From positions 466,561 to 530,560 of the forward strand of contig NW_006499677.1 in the NCBI RefSeq assembly GCF_000471905.2: 64,000 nucleotides of DNA, read 5' to 3'. Shown one piece after another: positions 54,190 through 64,000 of the stretch. Numbering within the stretch: the first letter of the stretch is position 1; every line of letters starts with the position of its first letter. The DNA is from Amborella trichopoda (Eukaryota; Streptophyta; Magnoliopsida; Amborellales; Amborellaceae). The notes under the pieces were generated by a model that ran no database searches, was not told where the DNA came from, and saw nothing but the letters and a program-made list of their open reading frames with translations. The translations under genes were made by a program, and so were the position numbers.

Positions 54190-54543
54190 ATGGCAGAGCT
54201 TAGAAGTGAGGTTTGTAGCCTCCAGAATCAGTTGGAGGTTATGTGCATCTCTTCAAAGCACTTAAAGGAGTTTGTCCCTGAGACTAAGACTTATGAAGAG
54301 CTCAAAAGTAATGCACCTCGAATCAAAGCCAAGGCTCCCCTAGATTGGAGTATTTACAGTGAACAGGCTCACCAAATCATGAGAACCATGAATTATGAGC
54401 CCCTGTCCAATCAAACACTAAGGGGTGAGGAAGCAACTGCTCCCCCATTCGAGGACATTGAAGCCACGACAAGATGTCAAAATACAAAGCAAGGAGTGGG
54501 AAATCCTTTTTCGTCTCACGCAGTGAAAGGGCAGAAGCAATAA
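54190..54543 (+). pseudogene. gag-protease tail frame of element D (117 codons)
   Basis: MAELRSEVCSLQNQLEVMCI begins with a coiled-coil-like stretch, followed by KAPLDWSIYSEQAHQIMRTM and YEPLSNQTLRGEEATAPPFE. The counterpart in B is at 35870-36464 (minus). In both, it ends within about 130 bases of the antisense gene's end, so the two transcripts would meet tail to tail. Product name unknown. Confidence 0.65.
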
Positions 54544-56687
54544 AAAAGAGAAGGGAGAATAAAAGACAAGATCGCACACAGAAAGAGAAAAGAATTGTTC
54601 CATTCATAAAACATGAGGGCATTGTAAGCTTATTTTCTTTACAATAAGAAGAAATGAAAAAAAAAGAAGGCGTCATAAAAATCGATCAATGGTTTCATTG
54701 ATCTTCCCCTTGTTTGTTGCAGTCGATGCCTTCGCCTGCTCAATTTCGCTCTTAAACCCTGCCACGAGCTTCGCTTCATGCTCCATCATGGCGACCACTT
54801 CTACCAAGGAGTACTCGACGGCCAAAATGTTATCAAGAAGCACCTTGTCCTTTGCTTCCCAAGCTGCAGTTTCATTCTCTAGCTTGTCAAGCTTCTGCGT
54901 TAGCTCTAATATCTTCACCCTCAGAGCCATCATCTTGAGGTGGTGGGCGATGGCCTCCTCAGCGAGGTCCGATCTCTAGGAGATTGCAGCATCCTTTTGC
55001 TGAAATTGGGTTTCTACCAATTCACGGTAGCACAAAAGTGAGGATTCCAAAGGGGGTAATTGCAAGCTCTCCAGCTGTTGCACAGTTGCTTCTTCGCGTA
55101 AGGCCTTTGTTCTCCACCCTTCTAGCTCATTTACGATGCCATCGAAGTAAGGGATGATCTCTGGTACTCCCCCTGCAAGGCGATCTGCCTGAACTTTTGG
55201 ATTGCACCATTAAGTTTAGTAAAAGGCGGACCCTTTAGCCACTGCATGCCCAGACGAAGCGTGTCCATCATTATGCCAGACAACCCACTCATGCTAAGCC
55301 TAGGCAGTGTTGCTGAGGCCACTGCAATAGCAATAACATCAGTCTCCACGGCAGAACCTGAAGGGATTATAGCCATGCGAGTCACCGGCTCCTGCTGAGG
55401 GACTGTGAAGCCCAAGCTCTCATCATTTTCAAGTGCGGAAGGGCCCTAGTTTCAACCTGCTCTGCCCTCACAGCCTCCTCACCTGGTTTGTCAGCCTCAC
55501 CATTAGTAGGCGCGGGTCCTCCAAGGCCAGCCTCTTCTCCTCGCCCCTCATTTTCTGGAGTGATCGTAATATGCTCCAAAGTGGTTTCAACCCCTTCAGG
55601 GCCAGTCCCTTCTCCCTTTTCCCTCTCTTCTTGAACCGCCATCTCCTCCTCGACAGGTTTGACACCTTCTTCACCCTTGTCTTCCAAAGAGACCACTTTA
55701 GCCACGAGTTCCCTCATAAGACCTGTCTCCTCGGCAACCAAGGGTGCCGCCTTTGGGCCCTCAAAATATGACCCCTGGGGATGTACCGTTGCTGCATCCT
55801 CCACGGCTACATGACTTGAAACAACTTCTTGTTGCTCGGGTGGCCCCTCGTCAGTCCCTGGGTCACTAGCCTCTTCTATGACCGCAAGCTCCACCTGGGA
55901 GTCCCTTTCCTTAGTAGGCACAACAATCTCTAGAGCTTCAGAGGCCCTCTCCGCCTTAGCCGCCTCATCACCCCCACTCACCTCCATCAGGACTGGGCCC
56001 TCCCCTTCAGCCACGGACGTCGCTTCCTAGTCCGAAGCAATTTCAATAGGGGCAATAGGATCTGAGGCACCGACTCGAGCCTTTGAAGGGCCAAAAGAAG
56101 TTCAGGCGAAGGAGAAGGCAAATCCTAAAGAGCAAAGGATGATACAGAAGCAGCAGGAGACACGTATGAGCCCACCGGGAAAATCCTTCATGCCTTCTGC
56201 TTGTTGCTGAAGTTATCGAAAAATCACCTGAAGTCCCTTGAAAAAGCTCCCCTAAGTCCCTGTGACCCTGCAAATTTCCCTTCTCCCTGGTTTCCCACTT
56301 CAGCAATTCACCAAAGCTCACCGAAATTCTGCTAAGTTTTCGGTGAACTCAATGCAGCCCCTTCTCCTTCTCCTTTAACAACCAGAGAGCTGAAAAAGCC
56401 CTTTGAACTCTCTACGACCTCCCCTTTAGCAACAGAACGACCAGTAGGGCACTGGAACTCAAGCAGGGCACCTCTGCAAATCCTGCTAAGGCCTCGAGAG
56501 GTCTTGTTCCTTGCTCAAAAAGCCTCGGCACTTTCGAAAAGGTTCGTGATCATGCTGCGAAGCTTCGCACTTCCTGAAGCTCGCCAGAAAAATCCCTTAG
56601 GGCCTGTCTCTACAAGATTTTGATCGGGAAGTGCTCGCTGGAAAACCCGCGTCAGGAAGTTTTGGCTCTCTCTCCAAAAAGATTTCT

Positions 56688-56736
56688 ACTATTTTACCTT
56701 TCGATAAAATAGTAAACTGGGGTTTCTCCCCCGTTT
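56688..56736 (-). other. two hairpins after the D antisense TATA box
   Basis: Arms ACTATTTTA (56688-56696) and TAAAATAGT (56705-56713) pair perfectly. A second, imperfect pair, AAACxGGGG and CCCCxGTTT, spans 56714-56736. The layout equals B's (30954-30996). Confidence 0.75.
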
Positions 56737-56740
56737 ATAC
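56733..56740 (-). promoter_or_regulatory. TATA box of the D antisense gene
   Basis: GTATAAAC followed by GGGGG on the minus strand, as in B (TATAAATGGGGG) and near E (TTATAAAAGGGGG). Confidence 0.65.
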
Positions 56741-56854
56741 CCCGTGGCACCATGAACTGCCCTCGACAAACTCAGAATGATGCTCCAGTCCCCAGCTCTT
56801 GATGGCAATAAGATTAGGCCAGGGCGGGCCAAGCCCAGGACCTGAAGCATCATC

Positions 56855-57115
56855 GTCGCGCGCCTTGTCAAGACTTGTGTCGCGTGCCTCATTAGAAGGC
56901 TAGTGTCGCATGCCCCATCAGGACTTTTACCGAACGCCTCAGTCAGAGACTGTCATCGCGTGCCTCGACCAGAGACTATTGCCACGTGCCTCAACCAGAG
57001 ACTATCACCGCACATCTCGTCCAGAGGTTATCACCACTCGTCTCGTCCAGGAGTCATCGCCATGTGTCTCGTCCATAGATCACCGTCGCACAAAATGTCA
57101 AGGCCTACTACCGCG
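56855..57115 (-). repeat. 26-bp minisatellite upstream of the D antisense promoter, about 10 copies
   Basis: On the plus strand the unit is CATCGCGTGCCTCGACCAGA then GACTAT, with anchors at 56961, 56987 and 57013, 26 bases apart. Same place and period as B's array at 30478-30768, but a different unit sequence. Confidence 0.85.
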
Positions 57116-57324
57116 TGCTTCACTAAGGGACTTAACGCATCACCTAGGCTTATTTATGCATGTGCCACTCCATACTTGGTGCTGCGCGCATGCCTTGGCA
57201 CTCCCCTCTGGACCATTGTCCTGCCTCTTCAAGAAGTTCATTCCCTACGTCACAGTCTCACTCCTCAGGGAGTCCAATCTCTAGTGATGACCCCTACTCC
57301 CCATGAAGCGCATGCCTTCACCAC

Positions 57325-58240
57325 TTAATGGTCCGCATTGCATGACCTTAAACTGTACAGCCATGGTCCGCATTGCATGACCTTAAACTGCACAGCCATG
57401 GTCTGCATTGCATGACCTTAAGCTATATAGCCACGGTCCACATTGCATGAACTTAAACTGCACAGCCATGGTTCGCATTGCATGACCTAAAATTATACAG
57501 CCACGGTCCGCATTGCATGACCTTAAACTGCACAGCCCAGGTCTGCACTGCATGACCTTGAACTGTATAGCCATGGTCCGCATTACATGACCTTAAACTG
57601 CACAGCCATAGTCCGCATGGCATGACCTTAAACTATACAGCCATGGTCCACATTGCATGACCTTAAACTGCACAGCCATAGTCCGCATTGCATGACCTTA
57701 AACTGCTACAGCCATGGTCCGCATTGCATGACCTTAAACTGCACAGCTATGGTTCACATTGCCTGACCTTAAACTGCACAGTCATGGTCCACATTGCATG
57801 ACCTTAAACTGCACAGCCATGGTCCGTATTGCATGACCTTAAACTGCACAGCCATAGTTCACATTGCCTGACCTTAAGCTGCATAGTCATGGTCCGCATT
57901 GCATGACCTTAAATTGCATAGCCCTGGTCCGCATTGCATGACCTTAAACTGCACAGCCGTGGCCCGCATTGCATGACCTTAAACTGCACAGCCATGGTCC
58001 GCATTGCATGACCTCAAACTTCACATCCATGGTTCGCATTGCATGACCTTAAACTGCATAGCCACGCTCCATGTTGTATGACCCTAAACTGCATAGCCAT
58101 GATCCAAACTATACGACCCTAAACTATAGTGGAGGTCTAGTTGCATGACCTTAAACTGCACGGTCCTGGTTGCGTGACCTAAAACTACTTAACCATGGTT
58201 CAAGCTGTATGACTTTAAACCATAGTGTGCATCCTGACCG
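57325..58240 (+). repeat. 35-bp tandem array of element D, about 24 copies
   Basis: Unit CATGACCTTAAACTGCACAG then CCATGGTCCGCATTG. Units are evenly spaced (CATTGCATG at 57371 and 57406) and very similar up to about 58060, then decay. Homologous to 29440-29870 in B. Not coding: 35 is not a multiple of three. Confidence 0.93.
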
Positions 58241-59139
58241 CATAACGTTAAATTGCTTTGCCAAGGTCTAGGAGGCGCGACCTTAAAACCTGCCCCCGTT
58301 AGCCGCACACCCCTTTTTCATGCATCTCCACGCATGTCTTCCTTAGCCAGCCCATTTGTGTGCACATACCCTCTTCTTCTCCCCAGTGTGCTTGCTTAGG
58401 CGCATACGCCCTTTACGTGGATCTCCACACATGTCTTCCTTAGCCGGCTCTTTCGTGTGCGCGGGCCACGTTCACGATCTTTCATCATCCCCCAATGAGT
58501 CTTACCCATGCTCACCAAATGGCAAGCCACCTTGGCACCCGTATTCATCATCAATTAGTGGGTCACCACCTTTCACCTACCATCCAATCAACTCTCCACA
58601 GGCAACTTCATGTTATCCTCCCAAGTGAGTCAAAGTCATCACCAGACTCACTCTGTGGCCTCTACAGACTGCCATTCCCTACTGTTACGATCCAACTGTA
58701 TGACTCTAAACTATAGTGCGCATCTTAGCCTCATGACGTTAAAAGGCTTCGCATAAGTCTCAAAGACACGACCCTAAAACACGCATTCTAAAAAAAAACA
58801 GGCATGGTGTACACCAAGACAAGGGAATGCCATGAGTAAAAATGACGGACGGGCATATTCACGAAACCATGAGTAAAAGAGTTTCGTGCAAAAAGAAACC
58901 CAGGAACGATGAAAAACCCAAGAGGGCACCGTGAGCAAAACTGGATGAAAAGGGTGGACATGACCACAAAGTCATGGGTAAACGAGCCCAAAAATAACAG
59001 AAGTTGGTGAAAAATGTCTTCACGATGCCACTTCTCATGTTCAAGTGAAAACCCATGAAAGGGTGCTTGGACCGAACGGGCACGATGCTATCGAGGTCTG
59101 CCTAAAGTCCTCAAAAGCCAGCATCCAGTCGCAGGCCAG
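58241..59139. other. gene-free 3' region of element D, first part
   Basis: Contains sequence matching B's 3' region in reverse (for example CTCCACGCATGTCTTCCTTA near 58326 versus B near 29335). The pieces AAAACCCATGAGTAAACGAG-like near 58800-59060 repeat loosely. No gene seen. Confidence 0.5.
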
Positions 59140-59145
59140 ATGACT

Positions 59146-59452
59146 CGCCAGGGAGTGAGAGCCCCACAAGATCTCCTCAGTTTCCATGGCTCGTCAAGGA
59201 GTGAGAGCCCTACAAGTTCCCAGTTTCATGGCTCATCAGGGAGTGAGAGCCACATAAGATCTCCCCGGTTTCATGGCTTATCAGGGAGTGAGAGCCGCAT
59301 AAGATCTACACGATTTCATAGCTCATCGGGGAGTGAGAGCATATAAGATCTCCCCGGTTTCATGGCTCATCAAGGAGTGAGAGCTACATAAGATCTCTCT
59401 AGTTTCATGGCTCATCAGGGAGTGAGAGATGCATAAGATTTCCCCAGTTTAA
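59146..59452 (+). repeat. 45-bp tandem repeat, about 6 copies
   Basis: Unit GGCTCATCAGGGAGTGAGAG then CCACATAAGATCTCCCCGGT then TTCAT. It starts near 59150, 59192, 59228, 59275 and so on. GGCTC and GAGAGCC inside the unit can pair. Confidence 0.85.
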
Positions 59453-59877
59453 CAATAATAAGAGTCCTTGAGGGTGAGGACGATGACCAAAAAGTCCCTT
59501 CAAAAATGCTAAGAGCCATCACGAAGGCAAGAAACTGATGAAGCCAGGGTCCAACCTGCCATAGGCTTTGGGGAAGTCTTCGCCAAACCCCTAGCCTACA
59601 TGGGACCAGACTTTCAGGTTGGGTCAGAAGCCCCCGACTGGACCCCACTAGACGTGAGCTATAGAAGATACCTTGAGCATCAAAAGAAAACCTGGTGTAG
59701 CAGTAAATAATGTCGAGTGAAGGTTCATAGCATTTGGCCTTCAAAAAAGGCCTGGTTCCATACGAGGTGCTGACAAAGGCAAAATGCTCCAAACCACAGA
59801 TAGTCTCTTGAGGTTGCGGACACTATAAAGATCCCTCAAAATTTCAAAATGATTACACTTATCGATTCTCTCAAAGA
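59453..59877. other. gene-free 3' region of element D, second part
   Basis: No coding signal. The minus-strand frame 59415-59792 is unsupported. Confidence 0.5.
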
Positions 59878-59895
59878 ACAACATTCGGCGGGGCA
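59878..59895 (+). promoter_or_regulatory. polypurine-like tract before the D 3' LTR
   Basis: ACAACATTCGGCGGGGCA immediately before the LTR TG at 59896. B has the same sequence with a few changes at its own 3' LTR. Confidence 0.72.
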
Positions 59896-61151
59896 TGCTA
59901 TTTGAAGGTATTTTTCATCAACATTGGGCCCCACTTAGCAAGTAATGGAAATTCGAGCAGTCTCAAAAAAGCCCCAGAACTGGCCAAGATCTTCATGAAA
60001 TCTCTCAAGAGTTTTCTACCATTTTTCATCGCATTTCGACATGTCTAAGGTACTGCAGACTGAGAAACAGTTCCGCTAGAATCGACCTCTAGCACCCTGA
60101 ACGGACCCCTATAACTAGAGCTACATTTTCAACATCTCAAATTGATATGAGACCAGCATCATTGGATCCAACACGATTGAAAATCCCCAAGTTTCAAGTT
60201 TCAGCTCAAACAGACATTCTAGGAAGATGTTATAGGTGAAAGAGTGAAACAGGAGAAGCCGCATGCTATTCCAGTGCAGCCACCCTGCAACACTATACCA
60301 TTGAAGGGATAGTCACGGCCAAGGACTTTCAATGCTCATATCTCATCATCCTAAGTCTGATCATTCTAAAATTGTTGAGCATTTTTGTCTAGTCAAGACG
60401 AGCGATTAGATATGTGGCACGTCCCGTGATGATACCCGAGCGTGAAGAAACGCTACAGAGAAGTTGCTGATCCATGAAGAAAAGTGCAAGAAATTCAGCA
60501 GCGTCGTGCCTCGCTCAAGTGGCCAAATCACGTTGTTCGCGAGCCAGATCGATGCGAGACCGATTCCATTGCAGGCGTAAGGTCTCAGGCGATCTCTGAC
60601 CCGAACCTTGTACATGATTAACGGTCGGATTCTGCACATGAAGCCGACGAATAGATTGCAAATTCTGGGACCAGAATCCTTGATTCCTGCCAAAATTCCA
60701 AACTCGCAAAATCTTCATTCGACCACGAAATCGAGCTGTGTTTTGTGCCCCATGATCATAGTGGCATGCTCAGTGTGATTTAGCGAAGAAAACACAAAAA
60801 AACATTAAGGAACGAACACACTATCGATTCAAAGTTTCAAGATCTACTCAACTTTCAAGTGACATGATCGTGCACCAAAAACATGATCCATGGCTCAAAG
60901 TTGGTATCAAATCGATCGCCATGCTGAGCTCTACAAGAAAACAACTATCTTACAATAAACCAGGCATCAAAATGACCTCAGATCAGCAATGCAAGATCAC
61001 ACAAGTCCTAGGGTAACACATGGACTGCTCTGAAATTCCACAACTTTTTAGGTAGGGGCAAATCTATCATTTTGCACCATATTTTCTAATTTCTTATAAT
61101 TCAATTTAATCTTAATTTCTAGCAATAGGTTACTTTTGATCATCCACCCAT

Positions 61152-63972
61152 TGGTTAGCTGCCTCGATCTCACCCTCCGGATCTGGATGATTGAGTAGCA
61201 CGTGTCTCGGGTTTCGAGGGAAGACCAGAGACGTTTCTGAGATCCCTCTCTCAGGAACCTCGTTCAAGAACAGAGGCAGGTGTTACCAACTGGTGAGAAA
61301 GGAATTTTAAAGGTGGGTTCGGGACTTACTCGGCTGGCTCGCATGGACGCCCTCTTAAATCACGAAGAAAACCCCCCAGTAATGAAACTGGTTCGAAATC
61401 ACCTCCTTTGGCTCGTATTCTTCTTGTTTTCTGCAATCACACACATATATGGCAAACGTTGTAAGATAGGTGGGTTAGATCACACCCTTTTCCTCTTTGA
61501 TGAACGTACGCAAGCATGTGCATTAAAGAAGAAGAAGAGAAGAAAGACAGGGGAGAGAAGAGTTAAACTAAGCGAGAGGATCAAGCTAGCGAGTAATTGG
61601 CCTAATGTGGTAGCAAAACAGGCTAGATACTAAGACTGACTCAAGGGATCAATACTAGACATCATCACCAATACTGACTAGCTAAGCACGATGATCAATC
61701 GGTCGTGGCAATAAAGCGGGCCAAGTAATCGTGGCACATCAACATTACGGCTAGATGACAGGACTTCCATGAGAGGCTAACCTTACTCCCTCTTAATCAA
61801 ATGAAAGAATAGTAGCATGGTGGTTATGGGGGAAAGAATGAGGTAAGAGAAATAAAGGAATAGACAGCGGGAGGAAGAAGAGACGAGAGGATAAAAGAGA
61901 GAGGGAAGAGAGAAAGCAACTGGCGTTAGGCTTCACCGACTGTGTCAGATGAGAAGAGAGGAAAAGAAGAGAACCACCCAACGCTAAGCTTACACCGGTT
62001 GCAATTGGAGAGAAGCAAGGGAGAGATCGAGCCGGCTCTAGGCTTCGCCTACTGCAACAATAGAGAGACAAATCCAACTGGTGCTAAGCTTCGTCAACTG
62101 TGACAAGAGAGAAGAGGGAATCCAACCGGAGCTAGGGTTTGTCGACTATTAAGGAAGAGAGGAGAGAGAAATCCAACCGGTGTTGGGATGAAGGAAGAAG
62201 AAGAGAGAGAAAACCCCACCTAGTGTTGGGATGAAGGAAGAGGAGAGAAAAAACCCTACTTGGTGTTGGGATGAAGGAGGAAGAGGAGAGAAAAACCCCC
62301 ACCTGGTGTTGGGAATGAAGGAAGAGGAGAGAGAACCCCACTCGACACTGGGATGAAGGAAGAGGAGCGAGAAAACCCCCACTGGGCATTGGGACTGAAG
62401 GAAGAGGAGAGAAAGCCCTACTCGATGCTGGGAATGAGAGAGAGGAGAACCAATCGGTGCTAGGCTTGTGCCAATTGTGATGGGGGAAAGAGAGAGAAAA
62501 GAGAAGGGAGAGAAAAGAGGGGAGGAGAGAGAAAGTTACCTACTCAAAGGGTACCAGCCCTTTTCTTCTCTCTCCTCTCTCTCTCTAAGATGTACTCATA
62601 GGCTCAAGCAAGAATGGAAATTTCTATTGAATCATCAAAGAATGAACCGAGGGTCCTTTACAATTTAGGTTTGCATGCTTATATAGAATTGGTCCCAAAC
62701 ATGGGTGCATGGCTAAAAACCAACCAAAATTGACAATAATTACAATTTAATTGATTTAAATAAATTCTAAAAATGGGTGCAAAATGGTTGTTTTGCCCAT
62801 GTCTAATAATGTGTGGAATCGTAAAACAGTCCATGTTGCTACCCGAGATCTTGTGTGATCTTCCGTGGTTGACCCGAGGTTGTTCTGATGCATGTTTGAT
62901 CGAAATATTATTATTTTCTTGTAGGGCTCGACATGGCAATCATTTTGATACCCACTTCGAGCCATGAATCATGTTTTTTAGGCATGATCATGAGACTTGA
63001 ATCTTGGATGAATCTTGAAAACTTTGGATCGATTGTGTGCTTGTTCATTGATGTTTCTTTGTGATTTCACACTGAGCATATCGTCACGATCGTGTGGTAA
63101 CAAACGGAACGCGATTTGGAGCCTGTACGAAGATTTCATAACTTTTGAGTTTTGGCCGGAATCTAGAATCTGGTGGCTGGAATTTTAGTTACTTCATCGA
63201 CTTGATGCATGAAATCTAACCGTCCATCATGTATGGGGTTCGGTCCAATGATAACCCTGAACCTTATGCACATAATGGAAATGGCTTCACGTCGATCCGT
63301 TGTGAGACCATCGTGATTTGGTCCATCGAGCGAGGTGTGTCGTTGCTGAAGCAACTTCTTCATGGATCGGCAACTTCTTTCTAGTTTTTCTCCTTGCTCG
63401 AAGATCGTCTCGGGGCATACCACTTATCGAAACGTTCATCTCAATGAGATGAACACATTAAATAAATTTGAGGGCAATCCGACTCAGAACGAGTGAGATA
63501 TGAGCCCCGAAAATGACTGCTCGTGACTATAAAAATAGCCACCTTCAATGGTATTTTGGTGCAGTGAGGCCACATGGAATAGTGTGCAGCCTACCCCTTT
63601 TTAGTCTTTTACCCATAACTTTGTCCTGAAGTGCTCGATTAAGCCGAAACTTGGCCCATAGAGGTTTTCGACCATATCAGATTTAATGGAGGTGATCCCA
63701 CAGTGACTTGAGACATCAAAAATGTAGTTTCAGTTGTAGGGTCCGTTTCAGGGTGCTAGAGGCAAATTTTCCAAAAAATGTTTCTTTGTGTTCACTGCCT
63801 TAGACATGTCTGATCGAGATGAAACTTGGCAGGTGGCCTTTTGAAGTACTTATAAATATCTTGACCAGTTTTGGGGCCATTCTGAGAGTATTAAAAATTT
63901 CCACTGTTTTTGTAGGCTTTTATTGATCTCCTTCTTATCAGGGACCAAGGTGCTGAAAGATACGTTCAAACA
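61152..63972 (-). mobile_element. solo LTR C of the B/D family, with perfect CCCAT target duplication
   Basis: The minus-strand start is TGTTTGAACG at 63972 and the end CTAACCA at 61152. Flanks are CCCAT at 61147-61151 and 63973-63977. It holds the LTR 3' end (61152-61500), a ~42-bp minisatellite (62110-62440), a CT-rich tract, a TATA region (62676-62690) and U3. No internal sequence is present, so it was formed by LTR-LTR recombination. Length is 2821 bp. Confidence 0.93.
62110..62440 (-). repeat. ~42-bp minisatellite of LTR C, about 7 copies
   Basis: Unit ACCCCACCTGGTGTTGGGAT then GAAGGAAGAGGAGAGAAA. TGTTGGG anchors lie at 62181, 62224, 62264 and 62307. It replaces the hairpin array of A/B and the 38-bp array of D. 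Confidence 0.85.
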
Positions 63973-64000
63973 CCCATGTTTGGGGCATACTTATATATAT

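Larger units (their letters stand above)
54600..56745 (-). pseudogene. antisense gene of element D: acidic region and coiled coil, mobile domain absent
   Basis: On the minus strand: TATA (56740-56733), hairpin leader, then a frame from 56014 (MAEGEGPVLMEVSGGDEAAK), highly acidic and Glu/Val-rich, to 55382. A second frame covers 55415-55131 (SMSGLSGIMMDTLRLGMQWL), and a third covers 54933-54673 (KILELTQKLDKLENETAAWE), coiled coil, ending ETIDRFL. Each part has a counterpart in B (34279-34905; 35104-35200; 35480-35709). The plant mobile domain of B is missing: leader sequence joins the acidic part directly. The poly(A)-like tail is at about 54620-54600. Confidence 0.72.
45683..64000 (+). mobile_element. 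element D: Tat-like gag-protease element with antisense gene, inserted in F
   Basis: 5' LTR 45683-48654, internal region 48655-59895 (gag, knuckle modules, protease, tail, an opposite-strand gene, tandem arrays, polypurine tract), and 3' LTR from 59896 running past the window end and split by solo LTR C. There is no RT, RNase H or integrase in the 11.2-kb internal region, so it would depend on enzymes from a related element. The upstream flank is AACCA (45678-45682). Confidence 0.82.
59896..64000 (+). repeat. 3' LTR of element D, split by solo LTR C and cut by the window end
   Basis: 59896-61151 matches 45683 to about 46920 of the 5' LTR. After C, 63973-64000 (CCCATGTTTGGGGCATACTT) resumes the match at 46915-46945, including the TATA region. 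The rest lies outside the window. Confidence 0.88.

Noticed and set aside
57383..57583. Repeat-protein-like minus-strand frame
   Set aside because: The 35-bp period is not divisible by three. The apparent repeats cycle through frames.

Overview
The window is nuclear DNA of a flowering plant, not prokaryotic. It is an almost gene-free block of nested, decayed LTR retrotransposons of two Ty3/gypsy lineages: Tat (Ogre/Retand-like, long internal regions, second RNase H) and the Tekay/Del chromoviruses (LTRs of about 3 kb, tRNA-Met primer site, C-terminal chromodomain). No tRNA, rRNA or intact conserved host gene was seen. Nothing in the sequence fixes the species. Every coding region carries stops or frameshifts. 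There is one 140-base assembly gap at 2972-3111.

Layout. Positions 1-7414 are the 3' part of a plus-strand Tat element (T1): gag end, RT, RNase H, archaeal-type RNase H, integrase, then a long repeat-rich 3' region. A Tat LTR follows (7415 to about 8376), then the leader and gag of a second plus-strand Tat unit (T2), cut off at about 10756. A minus-strand Tat-like element (E) follows. Its gag appears in two pieces, at about 12200-13849 and 39474-40058, with its primer site at 41666-41683 and the end of its LTR at 41684-41980. The two pieces are separated by element B (13850-39473, minus strand), which has 5-bp flanks that differ at one base. Element B's 3' LTR is itself split by a complete Tekay element (15369-25920, plus strand). 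E's LTR is cut by a second Tekay element (F, from 41981). F's gag is cut by element D (45683 to the window end, plus strand). D's 3' LTR is cut by a solo LTR (C, 61152-63972) with a perfect CCCAT duplication. This gives a relative insertion order: E before B before Tekay, and E before F before D before C.

The most unusual system is the family shared by B and D. These are LTR elements that carry Tat-like gag-protease remnants but no reverse transcriptase. Downstream and on the opposite strand they carry a separate gene with its own TATA box, conserved hairpins just after the TATA box, a 5' leader, a reading frame (in B including a plant mobile domain, followed by an acidic region and a coiled coil) and a shared poly(A)-like tail. 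A short relative sits next to E's gag at 10971-11830. The family's LTRs hold a minisatellite block whose repeat differs between members, including in A and B an array of about 57-bp units able to fold as hairpins.
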